Part shown: positions 11,721-24,380 of the stretch, piece by piece
How the letters are laid out: every line of letters begins with the position of its first letter
Numbering within the stretch: the stretch's first letter is position 1
NCBI GenBank assembly: GCA_020205615.1
Contig: CM035165.1
Coordinates: 85,498,005 to 85,562,004 of the forward strand
Source: Panax quinquefolius
Taxonomy: Eukaryota > Streptophyta > Magnoliopsida > Apiales > Araliaceae
Direction: 5' to 3'
DNA: 64,000 nucleotides
Notes under the pieces: model-generated
Seen by the model: the letters and a program-made list of their open reading frames with translations, nothing else
The model's database searches: none
Told to the model about the DNA's origin: nothing
Translations under genes and position numbers: made by a program

Positions 11721-11836
11721 GTGGGTCTATGGAGTCTTTAACTCTATCTCCATCCTTTGTAAGTCTTACCAAATGAGCCTTTGCATTGACAATATCGCTC
11801 TCGTACCTGCATATGATCTTCTACTTAACGCGTCAG

Positions 11837-12465
11837 CTACCACGTTTGCTTTTCTAGGTGGTATTGAATGGTATGATCGTAATCTTTCAATAGCTCGAGC
11901 CAACGTCGTTGCCGCATGTTGAGTTCCTTTTGGTTGAAGAAATATTTGAGGCTTTTATGAACTGTATAGATCTCCACCTTCTCCCCATATAAGTAATGCC
12001 TCCGTATTTTTAGCGCAAAAATGACTGCTGCCAACTCTAGATCATGAGTAGGATAATTCCCCTCATATTCTTTGAGTTATCGTGAGGCATAGGCTATAAC
12101 TTTCCCATGTTGCATGAGAACACATCCTAACCCTCTGCTTGAAGCATCACTGTAGATGACGAATCCCTCCGAACCAGATGGTATTGTGAGAATAGGTGCT
12201 GAAATGAGTCTCCTCTTGAGTTCTTGAAAACTCTTCTCACATTTCTCGCTCCAATTGAATTTTATATCTTTTCGAGTCAGCTGAGTTAATGGAGTAGCGA
12301 TTCAAGAAAATCCTTCCACGAATCTCCGATAATAACCAGCTAAGCCCATAAAGCTACGTACTTCGGTCACTGACTAAGGTTGCTCCCAGCTTTATATTGC
12401 TTCAATCTTTGCTGGGTCAACAGATATTCTATGATTTGATATCACGTGCCCAAGGAATGCTACTT
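11837..12465 (-). pseudogene. Gypsy-A RNase H and C-terminal part of reverse transcriptase
   Basis: The RNase H is seen as [31 protein letters not shown] and [14 protein letters not shown], where the usual D of the YTDH motif reads as V (YTVHKSLKY). To its right, towards 12465, are RT C-terminal blocks such as VRSFMGLAGYYRRFV and the VISVDPAKIEAI-like region, with several stops. The frame is cut at 12465 by Gypsy-B, and the rest of RT lies at 44537-45245. The TACTT target duplication marks the cut on both sides. Confidence 0.75.
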
Positions 12466-13835
12466 TGTGACGCCCCCAAATCCGGGTTACCTGACCCCCG
12501 AGTTTGGTGTTCACGATCCACGATATAATAACATCTAACTACCAATGCATATAGAAATAGTAATACATAAGTCATTAATAAAGATTGTTAATACATTAGT
12601 CCCAGGTTCTCTAACCTTAACATTACAGACATACCCTTTAGATATACAAAAAGGGTTTACAAATACAACATATTCATAATAATAATGTTTATAAAAACTA
12701 ATCCAACATTTTGACTTTGCCTTTGTTCTTCTTTGATCCGCTGGCCTCTTCATTCCTAACTGAAATGTTTTATATATAGCAAGGGTGAGCAACAAGTTTG
12801 CCCCGTAAGTTAAGACATACGATAAATGTATAGAAATCAATATCAAACCTTCTCACATTCTACGCAATAATAATTCAATAATGAAAGAGTACAACGCTTT
12901 CAAGGTTTTCTACGATATTCAAATGAATAATCAAGAATTAATTCTATGAAATAGCAAAGTGGAATGTTTTCCAGATTTATGCTGAGCGATCACACAAGAT
13001 CTAGAACTTCTCTTCTCGGGTATCTATCAAAGATTTACTTTGATACATATGCAGGTGTATCAGATAACCATAAAGATTAAATCATACCCCTCTGCAAGTA
13101 CTTAGAGCCGGCCAACGCCTTGTACCCTATATTATGCATAATACTTAACAGTGCGCAATGGCTGAATATACGACCTAAAATGTTCCCTTTATATAAAAAG
13201 TTGTTCTTCTTAGTCTTTGAATCAAAATTTGATTTAACAACGAAATGCAATGATTTAAATATCTAATCACTTCTCTTCTCAAACCTATCAAGTTTTCTTT
13301 TTTCGATCTAGCCGATACAACTGGCATTGATCTATCAATAATAATTAAATTATCTTCTCTTCTCTTCTCGAACCTATCAAGTTCTAACAAATATTCGTCT
13401 AGCCAGAATAATTAGCTAAGACATTTCTCAACATAATTCGACAATAAAAAGGAATTATCTGTACTGTCAATATTAGCTTCTATGAATTTAAATATCCAAC
13501 AACAGTTATTCTATGAATATATTTTCAGAATCAGTAATTCAGTTTGAATTATTAAATATGCACTAACTGCGAATAATCAACAATAAATCCCTGGACGTGG
13601 TATAATTAACAATAATTAACCACTATAATAATTGAACAATATTAACTCAAGGTTGAGTTAGGAAACTTGCCTTCCGCGTTGATTACAGCTACACAATATA
13701 CTTATCTACTTTCGAAAGACCTATAACCAATAATATCGGTCTCACAATTAGCACAATAATTTACAACACGTATCACTGTAATTTACAGTCAGTCTTCTCC
13801 TAGACACATTACCACATAGTCACATCAGTGTTTAT
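12466..13835 (-). repeat. Gypsy-B left LTR, first part
   Basis: It starts TGTGACGCCCCCAAATCCGG next to the target duplication and matches 39880-41244 with roughly 6% difference in the first 140 bases. It is cut after CAGTGTTTAT by Copia-C and resumes at 34633. Confidence 0.9.
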
Positions 13836-14020
13836 TGAAAGTAGTATGCACACAAGCCAATCATGTTTGATGATAAAACATATACTTTGTAACAATCTTA
13901 TTCATTTATTAATAAAAAGTATTAATTTATTAAAGGCTTTTAATTATCTACATAATGCTGTTTTATAATATATGATAAACCCATAGTTTTAAGCAATGCT
14001 TTTAGAATAATGATGATGAT
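13836..14020 (+). repeat. Copia-C left LTR, first part
   Basis: It matches 32746-32930 almost base for base. It is cut after GATGATGAT by Athila-E and resumes at 25784. Confidence 0.9.
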
Positions 14021-15392
14021 TGTTGGGTAAAATCGATACGCGCAAAACACGCAAGTGTACATGGTCAACAAGTAATAAAGTGATGAATAGAGTATCGTTC
14101 CCACAGAGATAATTTAGCAAGAAACTTAACTTCACAATTATTAATTTTCTATTAATCCTAATTCTATTAAACTATTCAAATCAATGGTTTAAAATTATAG
14201 AAACTAAATTAAAAATAAATAAAATACCACAAACCAAATCACCAATATCAAAATCTAGAATTCAAACAATTAATGGAGAATTAGACTTATGATTTCACCC
14301 TGAGCTTCACTATGATTTTAACACCTTTATTCCAATTCAATTCACTATCTTAGTTTATTAATCAAGAACACGAATGTAGTATTAACCACCTCTCGATGCA
14401 CTAATACAGTATTAACGTCAATCCACAATTAAGATAGAAATCCGTGAAACACCTAAATCAACCAACTCACTATATCTCTATGTGAACTGCAATTAAAGAA
14501 GGTTTAAGCTTAAGTTCTCTATTCGATTACATATGATGTTAAACATATCTCTACCTTAACAATAATCAAAAATCTGCTATTGACAAAATTCATGACACAT
14601 GCTATGTTAACTAGGTCTAGATTCGAATCTCCTCTCTCGATTCCATTCAAATCCACAAAGAATTGTGGATCAGACAATTCATAAATTCACGCTCGAATTA
14701 ACATAGATAAACTGAAAATACTTTATTGAATTGGAAATCAAAGTTATAAAATCATCGTTTCACCCAATGATCCATCACAAGTCTAAATAGCAAATTAGTT
14801 CATAACGAATGAATTAAAAACTGAATAATATACTGAAAACATTCTTTCAATTGCAAATAAAGACTAAGAAGAAGAATAATGAACCCCCTTCCCGTAGCCT
14901 CGAATTGCAACCATCACGAAATTCTTTGAAAATTACTCCTCCAAAGCTCGCACTTGAATCCTGGAATTAATCTCTGTAATAAGCTCCTTGTGTTGTATGA
15001 TATGTATTTGCAACGTAATGTTAAGCTCCCCTTATGTTCTGGCCGAAATCTCCCTTTTCTAGAGTCTAGGCGCCTAACAAAGTCCTAAAAATCGTGCACC
15101 AGCAGACATCAAAACCAAACAGTAGAGTGCAGGAATCGGGACCCCACTTCCCGGCCGAGGGTACTGCTCGAAAAAGGCAGCCGTGGCTAGCTCTTCTTCT
15201 TAAAAGAAATTTTTGCTTTCATGAGTTTTTCCACTTTTGCTCCAAAACTCCGCCATTCTTCACCACTTGCATCCATGACCGCCCTACACATAAAATAACA
15301 TGAAACGAGTGAAAACAAACACAAAACATGAAGATAACTATGAATTTAAACTTGAAATGAATATCAATTCGTGTATATTAAATCCACTTATA
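14021..15392 (-). repeat. Athila-E left LTR (3' LTR)
   Basis: It matches 24405-25778. Its last bases read CTTATA where the other copy has CTTATCA. The GC-rich stretch at 15125-15200 is much more diverged than the rest. Confidence 0.92.
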
Positions 15393-15395
15393 AAA

Positions 15396-15410
15396 ATCCC
15401 CCAAACTTAA
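15396..15410 (-). promoter_or_regulatory. Athila-E polypurine tract
   Basis: The - strand reads TTAAGTTTGGGGGAT next to the LTR end. The same 15-base word occurs again at 16767-16781, and a one-base variant lies at 16009-16023. Confidence 0.7.
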
Positions 15411-17065
15411 ACCGTGCTAGTCCTCGAGCACAAAACAAACTACATGCTATGCAATGCAATGAAATAAACAAATCTAAATGCCTAAGAATCCAACAATATT
15501 GCAGAAATTAACTTATCACATCGGCCTCAGAGAAAACAAGCAACTTTACAATGCGAATTACGAAAACCAATCCACACTTTCGTATTAATTCTCAAATCTT
15601 GAACAATTATCACTGGTATAGCGTGCGTGTGTGATCAACATCTAAGATAACTAATAAGGACCCAAATTCAATACATAAACAACTTCTTAGAAGGAATCAT
15701 ACAATGCAAACTTAAAAATTTCAAAGATAGGCCCAACCCAACTAAAATTAAACAATACCAAATTCTAGGGTACATGCAGGATACTTATACTTTCTTCTTT
15801 TCTTTTCTTTTTTTTTTTTTTTTTTTTCACGGGGCTTTTTGCTCTTTTTCTTATATCATTATTCCTTTTTAGATAGATATGGTTGGTGAGTCGTTTCTAC
15901 GCTCCATCTCACGCTTGTGTTTATAGCTAGTGTTTCTCCTCAACCCACCACAAGACTCAACATGTTTCATATTTTTTTTTTTTATGTAAGCTTATATACC
16001 CCACATAAACTCCCCCAAACTTAGGTTCTTGCCTAATTTTAGCCTTTACTGCCTATCCTTGACGTTTTCTCTTTCACCCTAGCATTATCCTTTAGAAACT
16101 ATTTATGTACCAATTTGAAATGATCGGTCAACAAAGATGTTATTAGTGCTAACCTTTTTATAACAGTTTCAAACAAGTCCAAGAATCGATTCATAACAGA
16201 ATTTGTATCACAGTTTTAATAATCAATACTGTATTGGTTAACTTATTCACAATCTCATCATTGGCCCATAAATAACATGAACTGCAGCACTGTTGGACAT
16301 ATGTAAACACAATATTTAACTAAATTTATTTTAAACAATGCACTGCACCCAAGCGGGGGTAGGCTTGTTTTGGGCCCGCCTTGGCCGAAACTAGAGAACT
16401 AATCGGACTTGCGTATGGCCCGGTTTGTGAAGAAAATTTTTTGCTACGACATCCTTTGGGAAAACTGCCCATAAATCAGGATAGACCTATCAAATGTCGA
16501 AGATGGGCAGAAATCTATTTCGTTTTGAGATGTTAAAATAACGAACAGATAAAGGTCAATTGGGCTGAAAGTATAGTAGCGTTCGGCCTGCCATAGTATT
16601 GGTACAAATCATAAACTCTTGCATCCGAACTCAGGATTGGAATAATTCAAGATGTTACGTAAAGCTAAGAAAGAAGCTAATCCTAACTACTATGCAAACA
16701 CCTAATCTATAATGCAAATTAGAAATGAAAACAAAAATAACAAAATGCATGCCACTAAACAATTAAATCCCCCAAACTTAAGTAACACAATGTCCTCATT
16801 GGATAAAAATAAAATTAAATGCATGAGGACTTCCTTGGAATTGCCTAAGTCTAAGGAGGTGGTTGGTGCTCTTCATCATCTGAATCACTTGGAGGAAATT
16901 GAGGCAATGGTCCGGGTTGTTAATATGGAAAGTGCGCCGCTGGATTGAAACTTTGGAGTGTTGTGTTGAGTGAGGCGAAAGATGCGTTCATAACATCAAA
17001 CATGTGATCTTGTCGCATCGCCAATCACCACATTTCCGTGTCTTTTCCTATTGTGTGTGTGTTGT
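15411..17065 (-). other. Athila-E spacer between accessory ORF and 3' LTR
   Basis: This is non-coding sequence with two extra purine-tract look-alikes (16009-16023 and 16767-16781), poly-T runs near 15808-15828 and 15972-15983, and a GC-rich patch near 16348-16385. No gene is recognised. Short open frames here have no domain. Confidence 0.6.
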
Positions 17066-18061
17066 TCATCGATTCTTGAACTCGAGGCGAGAGGATTGGA
17101 TATTGCCTCGATCTGCGATACACCTTTCGGTTCCTTGATCTCCCATAGCTTCATCCTCATCCCTCGAGGTATCTTCTGCATCGACTTCGTCTTCCGATGC
17201 CGATGGAAAAATAAAACCCAAACCTCGTGGACGTGACTCACCTCCTGCCCACACAGAATACCGCGCTATCATTCTAGAATCAAGCAAAGTGAGCGGCATT
17301 TGAGTAGGCTCATCATCGGACCATCTCACCCTTGCATTGCGACTCAACGCACAAATGAGTGAAAGGTGTGGCAATCCACCTGAAAAATTTCCACGTAAAC
17401 ACCGGCGGATGGAGAAATTGATGATTGCCCCGACGTCAATAATAAAATCTTGCACAATTACGTACAATAGTAACGCCTTCTCTTTGGTGACGTCCGAAGT
17501 GTTTTGGGACGGAAGCAATTTGGCACATAAGAAGGCATACCATATTTTGCCATACCGGCTAAGGTCCTTGCTATGGAACACTATACCTCCCTTTCGACCT
17601 TTGATCCAAGATGTTCCCGGCTTTGTCAAGTTCGTAATAACTTCCTCGTAGTCAGGGTCAAAATCCCTTAATTGTGCATACTGACACTGTCGTGGCACCT
17701 GCAACTGATAATAGGCATTGATTGCATCGTCACTGAACGGGACCATTCGACCTCGCACAAACGTATTGAATGGGGCTTTGTCTTCGGCGTTTGCATAAAA
17801 TTCCTTGACGATGTTGACGACGGCCGGGACCGGATGCTCGGTGAGTTTAATCCACCCCTTTTGATAAATTTGAGCCATCATCTCCCCATCATTTCCCTCT
17901 AGGGCCAATCCACACTCCGGCGTGAGGGCTTTAGTAAGCATGTAATCATATCGATCGGCGGCAGCGACACTCACAAATTTTCATCGATCATATGTTCGTG
18001 TCAATGGAGCGGACCTTGAACTCTCTCCCCTTTGGCGTTTGGAAGTCGGCTGTGAAGCCAT
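17066..18061 (-). pseudogene. Athila-E accessory (envelope-like) ORF
   Basis: This is the separate ORF that Athila elements carry after pol; its function is not known. The best start is ATG at 18061 (MASQPTSKRQRGESS), and the frame is open except for one TGA at 17981-17983. The body holds GWIKLTEHPVPAVVNIVKEFY and VRGRMVPFSDDAINAYYQLQVP, then GTSWIKGRKGG, WYAFLCAKLLPS and EKALLLYVIVQD. Together these match the pattern known as a putative plant transposon protein domain. The C-terminus is acidic (EDEVDAEDTSRDEDE). I see no signal peptide or transmembrane helix, so the name envelope-like rests only on position. Confidence 0.75.
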
Positions 18062-18926
18062 TGAATTCCAGATATTAAAACTTGCTAGCACACACTACCT
18101 TCCCCTTACACTTGGTTCACTCAATATATCAAACACTTGGTGTGCACGGTTCGTTCTTGCCCCAAAGCTTCAAGAGTTTCTATGGTACTGCAGTGGAGAG
18201 AAGATGGAAACTCAACAAGAATGTACTTACTCTCAATTGCTCTATGTGTAGCATAATTTCTTGAGGAATTCAAAATTTGTGGTGATGAATATGGGAGGTG
18301 TGTGGTAGGGTTTATATAGAGGTGATAGGGGAGAGTAATTCGTGGGTTTGATGGTGTGGGGTAGTGGATGACTTGATTTAGGGTTGGGAATGGGGAGAGG
18401 TTGAATCCGTGTGTAATCGTCGGTAGAAGAACTGGGTAGAAGGAGTGGGTCGAAGAAATGGGGCGAATGAGTAGGGAATGAGATAGAAAGAGGAGTGTGT
18501 TTAGGGAAATAAGAAGGCAGCGTGTGTGTAAGATGAACGTGTCTCCCCAGAATTAAGGACCCCCACCCCGGCGGGGGGTGTAAGGCTACAATAGCCCGCC
18601 TCGGTGGGCATGCCCATTGATTTCAGATTTTTGGCCCAAAATTTTGTGTTGCAAAATTCTCCGATTTTCCTTCCTTTCTTGTCCGTTATTGCTCTTACTC
18701 GCTTTTTACCCCTCCTACAACCATAAACATGCAAGATGTTAGATTATTGACGACTAGGAGTAGGATTGAGAGTTTCAACCAAATTTTTATGCTATACTAC
18801 CTACCTAATACTTAATAAAAGCTACATCCTAACAATTAAACATGTAACTATGAAAAATAATGAAATGTTGGGTTGCCTCCCAATTAGCGCTTTATTTTAA
18901 GTCGTTCAGCCTGACTACTCCTTGTT
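18062..18926 (-). other. Athila-E spacer between integrase and accessory ORF
   Basis: This is non-coding sequence with a GC-rich hairpin (CACCCC and GGGGTG arms, 18564-18580) and a TTGGG/CCCAA hairpin at 18868-18883. The latter lies in the GGGTTGCCTCCCAA block that I associate with Athila elements just after pol. Confidence 0.6.
18868..18883 (-). other. Small hairpin after the Athila-E pol stop
   Basis: TTGGG and CCCAA arms enclose TTGCCT, about 45 bases beyond the integrase stop. The surrounding GGTTGCCTCCCAATTAGCGC resembles a conserved Athila block. Confidence 0.5.
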
Positions 18927-20036
18927 TTACTGTGTATCGGTGAGGGTAATGTCTTCGGCGTCCCAGTTTGACTCACCACCCCAGTAATGCTTTATCCGTT
19001 GACCATTGACCTTGAACGTCTCTAATGGATTACGACCGTAGAGTTCAACGGCGCCATGAGGAAAGACTCGCTTTATAGTGAATGGTCCCAACCATCTCGA
19101 CTTAAGCTTTCCTGGGAACAATCGCAACCGTGAGTTGAACAAGAGGACTGATTGTCTCGGCTCGAATGTTCGATTGCCTGAATTTTACGGTCGTGCCATC
19201 TTTTAACCTTTTCTTTGTATAGCTTGGAGTTCTCGTAGGCTTGGAGTCGAAATTCGTCGAGCTCATTTAGTTGGAGTAGCCTCTTTTCTCCTACAGTGGC
19301 TTGATCAAAATTCAATTTTTGTATGGCCTAGTAGGCCTTGTGCTGTAGCTCCACCGGTAAGTGACATGCTTTTCCGTATAGGAGTTGATATGGTGACATC
19401 CCGATTGGTGTTTTGTATGCTGTCTGGTAAGCCCATAATGCGTCATCCAACCGAAGTGACCAATTTTTCCAACTCGGATTTACGACTTTTTCTAATATTT
19501 TCTTGACTTCCCTGTTTGATACCTCAGCCTGTCCATTTGTTTAAGGGTGATACGCTATAGCCACCTTGTGGTTAACCCCATACTTAGCCAATAGATCTGT
19601 AAAAGATTTATTACAGAAGTGACTACTTTCGTTACTGATTATTTCTCTTGGCGTGCCAAAACTCGTGAAAATATTTTTCTGTAGGAATTTGAGGACCACC
19701 TTGACCACCTTGTCATCGTTAAATGGTAGTCTTTTCAACCCACTTCATCAGACGTAATCACTGCATGAGTAGAATATATCTTTGATTGCTTAAAAGACGA
19801 AGGAATAGTCCCATGAAATCGATGCCCATACATCATCAAGATTTCAACTTCAAAATTGTTTGTAGGGCATCTCATTCATTTTTAGATATGTTTCCCACCC
19901 TTTGGCATCTATCACAGGTTTTCACAAATAGGTGGGCGTCTTTGAACAGTGTTGGCTAATAAAACTCGGCTTAAAGTACTTTTGCCACGGTGCGCTCACT
20001 CCCATAATGTCCCCCATATGCCAATGAGTGGCATTC
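18927..20036 (-). pseudogene. Athila-E integrase
   Basis: The core and C-terminus are present in pieces. From right to left these are the zinc-binding region with FVKTCDRCQRVGN-like sequence near 19900, the catalytic core piece FTSFGTPREIISNESSHFCN (19541-19738), where the usual D of the SDxGxHF motif reads as N, then the [14 protein letters not shown] block with the catalytic Glu after a stop. Next come LNFDQATVGEKRLLQLNELDEFR and the C-terminal [26 protein letters not shown]. Several stops and shifts separate them. The wording is typical of Athila integrases. Confidence 0.78.
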
Positions 20037-21455
20037 CTACAGTATGTTGTGCACTTCACTGTAGGGGATACATCGTCGAATCATCTTGTCAGTGCACTGT
20101 TTGAATAGATAAGGCTCATCCCACATGTACCACTTGACGTCATGAAGAAACTTCTTTTTCTGTTGTCGTGTAAGATCAGGTGGAAGCATGTTTCTCCCCA
20201 GATAGTTCGCAAAATCTGCATACCAAGGAAATTCTGCATTTACCCTAATTAGTTGCTTATCCAGGAATAACTCATTAATTGTGCATCTATCTTCATCCTT
20301 TTTCTCCGAATTTTCCAGCCTTGATAAATGACCGGCAACTTGATTCTCCGTCCCCTTTCTATCTTTAATTTCTAAGTCAAACTCTTGAAGTAGGAGAATC
20401 CATCGGATAAGGCGTGGCTTAGCATCTTTTTTTGCTATTAGGTACCGAATCGCCAAATGGTCCGTGTAGACTATCACCTTAGTCCCGATCAAATATGCCC
20501 GAAATTTGTCAAACGCGTACACCACTGCAAGCAATTCCTTTTTTATGGTAGTGTAATTCATTTGAGTCTCTATGAGTGTTTTGCTTGCATAGCATATGGC
20601 GTGAAACACTTTGTCCCTTCTTTGTCCCAAAACAGCCCCAATCGCATAATCGCTCGCATCACACATAAGCTCGAATGGCATATTCCAGTCCGGTGCGACT
20701 ATTAAAGGGGCCGTAGTTAATTTCTTCTTCAACAATTCAAACACTGACTTGCATTCCGCAGTAAAACTGAACGTGGCATCCTTCTCTAAAAGACTACATA
20801 GAGGTTTTGCAATTTTAGAGAAGTCTTTTATGAACCTCCTGTAGAACCCAGCATGCCCCAGAAAACTTCTAATACCCTTAACGGAGTTCGGTGGAGGTAG
20901 TTTCTCGATCGTATCCAGCTTTGCTTTGTCCACCTCCAATCCCTGAGCCGACACCTTATGGCCCAAAATTATGCCTTCTTCAAGCATAAAGTGGCATTTT
21001 TCCCAGTTGAGTATGAGGTTTGTATCCTTACATCGCTGCAATACCATGACCAGATTCCCTAGGCAAGTATCAAAGTTGTCTCCATAGATCAAGAAATCGT
21101 CCATGAAGACTTCAACATTCTTCTCCACCATATCCGAAAAAATGGCCATCATACACCGTTGGAAAGTTGCCGGTGCATTGCATAACCCGAATGACATCCT
21201 TCTGAATGCAAATGTGACGTAAGGGCATGTAAATGTTGTCTTCTCTTAATCCTCAGGAGCGATGGTGATCTGGTTATTGCCCGAGTATCCATCCAATAAA
21301 CAGTAATACTCATGTCCCGCTAATCTGTCTAACATTTGATTAATAAAGGGCAGCAGAAAATGATCTTTTCGGGTTGCCTTATTCAATCTCCTATAATCGA
21401 TGCACACCCTCCATCCTGTAACTATTATTATTGGAATTAACTTCGTTGTCCTCAT
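20037..21455 (-). pseudogene. Athila-E reverse transcriptase and RNase H
   Basis: The N-terminal piece (21246-21455) has WRVCIDYRRLNKATRKDHF and LLDGYSGNNQITIAPED, closed by a TAA. After a short gap the 386-codon piece begins [20 protein letters not shown], a wording diagnostic of Athila, with the catalytic VFMDDF intact. RNase H follows with [37 protein letters not shown] and [13 protein letters not shown]; its catalytic Asp and Glu residues are visible. This is the best preserved pol part of the element. The frame closes at a stop codon at its left end, just before the integrase. Confidence 0.88.
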
Positions 21456-21780
21456 TACGTACCACGATCGTTCCTCCCTTTTTTATGCACACAATGATGA
21501 GCCGGGACTAACCCATTTCTTGCTCGGAAATTGGATATATAATCTGCATCCAATAATTTCGAAATTTCCTTTTTACCACGTCCTTCATAATTGGGTTAAG
21601 TCGAAATTGATGATGCTCGTAGTCGGTCTTACATCATCCTCCATCGAGAATCTTGTGCATGCGAGAATGACGGACTAATTCCCTTTATATCCGCAATCGT
21701 CCAACCAATCGCTGATTTGTGATCCCTAAGCACCCTCAGCAACTTTTCTTCCTGCAATTCGTTAAATGCAATGTAAATAA

Positions 21781-22539
21781 TTACAGTAAAGAATTTGAAT
21801 TGCCTAAATCGCATACGAGATGTTTAGGAAGTGGTTTAAGATCCAATGTTGGTGGCTCCTCCAATGACGGTTTCAGTTTTTCTACAGCTTTTTCCTCCGT
21901 GTGCAAAGGTTTAAACGGTGCTCTGAAGTGGCTGACTCGTGGCAATGAGTCTAGCATCTGTAAGAGGTCCACAAATTCTGGGTCGTCCTTTCCTTCATCC
22001 CCCAGTAAGGTTGTTTTTAATGGGTCAATTACCAAACTCTTGCTCATATCCTCACTGATGATTTGCTCAATTAAATCCATCCTAAAACATTCTTCCTCAA
22101 CTGTAGGGAATTTCATGGCCTTGAACACATTAAATTTGATTTCTTGATCTTGGACTCTCATAGTAAGTTCTCCTTTTTGCACTTCTATGAGTGTCCTTCC
22201 CGTAGCCAAGAAAGGTCTCCCTAGGATAATCGGTATGTTCTTATCCTCCTCAAAATCCAGAATGATAAAGTTCGCTGGGAATATAAACTTATCCACTTTT
22301 ACCAGAATGTCCTCTACTATGCCTCTCGGATATGTGACTGACCTATCCGCCAACTGCAATGAAATATTCGTAGGCTTTGGCGCGGGCAAACCCAATTCAT
22401 TATATACTGACAATGGCATAAGGTTCACACTTGCCCCCAAATCACATAGACATTTGTTAAACGACATTTTTCCGATCGTGCATGGGATAGTAAAGCTCCC
22501 TGGGTCTTTAAGTTTTGGTGGTAACTTACGTAACAACAC
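21781..22539 (-). pseudogene. Athila-E aspartic protease region
   Basis: This 252-codon open frame links gag and RT. It opens with PPKLKDPGSFTIPCTIG and holds FNKCLCDLGASVNLMPLS, the protease active site, in which the usual DTG/DSG reads DLG as in many Athila elements. VTYPRGIVEDILVKV and NIPIILGRPFLAT (the ILGRPFL block) follow. The tail carries an acidic linker towards RT. A frameshift separates it from the RT piece. The internal sequence is otherwise intact, so this frame is the least damaged of the polyprotein. Confidence 0.82.
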
Positions 22540-22541
22540 TT

Positions 22542-24175
22542 TTACACTCTCTCTGTTAGTGCCACAGTTTCAAATTCTTCCCATTTCTTTTTCCTCGACA
22601 GAATTCCTTTCATAAACTTCGCATAACTTGGCATTTGCTCTAAGGCCTCCGCTAATGGGATGTTAATCTGGAGTTTCTTGAACACGTCTAAAAACTTGGC
22701 GAACTGCTTATCTAATTTCTGTTTTTGGACCCTCTGCTGAAACGGTGGTGGAGGATAAACCATTGGCTTATTGTTTAACTGTGTTTCCTCGCCTTTGTTA
22801 CCTTCCTCCACGTTACTTTCATCGACTTTTTCCCCTTGTGTCACTGAATTTTCTGCATTATTACCGTCGAGATGTTTTCCACTTCTCAACATAACTACTT
22901 GACATTGATCATGACTACTCTTCGAATTTCTCTCAGTGTCACTGGGTAATGTTCCTTGTGGTCTATTATTCAATGCCAACGCAATTTGACCTATCTGATT
23001 CTCTATATTTTTGATAGCCATAGCTTGATTTTTCATAGCCAAATCGTTGCTAGTCATGTATTTTGAGAACACTTCCTCCACATCGGATTTCCTTTCTTGA
23101 TATTGAAATTTGGTTGTTCTTTGGTTACGAAATCTGGTGGATATGATTGTCGTGAAGCTTGATTTTGCTGGTTGTTGCTCCATGAGAAATTCGGATGATT
23201 CCTATTTCCTTGATTGTATGTGTTCTGATATGTGTTTTGCGGAATTTTGTTGTAGTTGCCTATGAACTACACATCTGCTGGATTAATCGCACATTTCTCC
23301 GCTGGGTTCTCTCCCACGCACAATTCGCATATTATTGCCACTTGATGTACTTGCTGTATTTGTTGAGCTTGTTCTGCTGCTACTGACTCCAACATCTTTG
23401 TAAGTGCCGATATGTGTGCTTGCATCGCTGTCATACTATCTACTTCTAACACCCAATTTGCCTTAAACATTGTGTCATTCTTCTTTTGTGGGCCCTTTGC
23501 TAGTTATTAGCCGCCATGGTTTCAATCAACTCATATGCTTCCTCGTAATTCTTAGCCATTAATGCTTCTCCGATGACTGCATCAATACTTGTCTGAAATT
23601 CCCATGTAACCCATTGTAAAAGTGTTCATCTGCGACCACTTGGGCAATCCATGATGTGGGCATTTTAAGAGTAATTCTTTGTATCTCTCCCAAGCCTCAT
23701 ATAACGACTCCCTATGTTGCTGTTCAAACATCGTTATCTCGTTTCTCATCTTTGCAGTTTTCGCCCGTGGAAAGAATTTTGCGAGGAATTTCTGAGCTAA
23801 ATCCTCTCATGTAGTTATCAAAAATGATGGTAAAGAATGTAACCAACTCTTCGCCTTGTCCTGTAAAGAGAATGGGAACAATCGAAATTTCACAGCTTCA
23901 TCCGACACCCCATTGAACCTAAAGGTGTCGCACAATTCCAAAAAACTGACTAGATGCTCGTTCGGATCGTCATTTGCCAATCCCCCAAACTGAACTAAAT
24001 TCTGAATCATTTGTATCATTCCTGGCTTAATTTCAAATGTATTTGCTGCTATTACGGGTCTGGTGATGCTTGATTGCAGTTCAGTCAGCTTGGGCGTGGC
24101 GTAGTCCCTTAATGCTTTCCGATCTTCGGCTGCCATTTCCTTTTCTTCCTCAGGTGTTTCAAATTCTTGTCTCAT
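22542..24175 (-). pseudogene. Athila-E gag
   Basis: Gag probably starts near 24175 (MRQEFETPEEE). The capsid core shows LVQFGGLANDDPNEHLVSFLEL, with FRFNGVSDEAVKFRLFPFSL and AKSWLHSLP, the retrotransposon-gag pattern of Athila. Downstream pieces are an Ala-, Gln- and His-rich segment (23267-23470) and a long C-terminal segment (22542-23183). The latter contains YPPPPFQQRVQKQKLDKQF, FLDVFKKLQINIPLAEALEQ and PSYAKFMKGILS, all typical of the Athila Gag-protease junction. At least three frame breaks separate the pieces. Confidence 0.8.
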
Positions 24176-24380
24176 TTCCTTTATCCACTTGCTCAACCTC
24201 TGAAACCTTTTATCGATGTAAATGCGTCTAAAAAGCGCAAATCTGGATTTTTGGACCGAGAGTTTGGATAAACTGCTTCCACACCTGAAATAGAAGAAGC
24301 AAAACAAAAATAAAAATGTCTAAGTAAAACTGGATTAATTAAACTGATATTGTAAAACTATTAAGATTTATACTAAATGA

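Noticed and set aside
15094..15303. A 69-codon + strand frame in the GC-rich part of the Athila-E LTR
   Set aside because: It runs opposite to the element, and the matching place in the other LTR does not keep the frame.
16712..16948. A 78-codon + strand frame in the Athila-E spacer, considered as a host gene exon
   Set aside because: Low complexity, wrong strand for the element, spans a purine-tract copy, and lacks any recognisable domain or splice context.
20457..22615. Several + strand frames of 80-140 codons across the Athila-E pol region
   Set aside because: They lie opposite well-identified protease and RT sequence and show no domain of their own.
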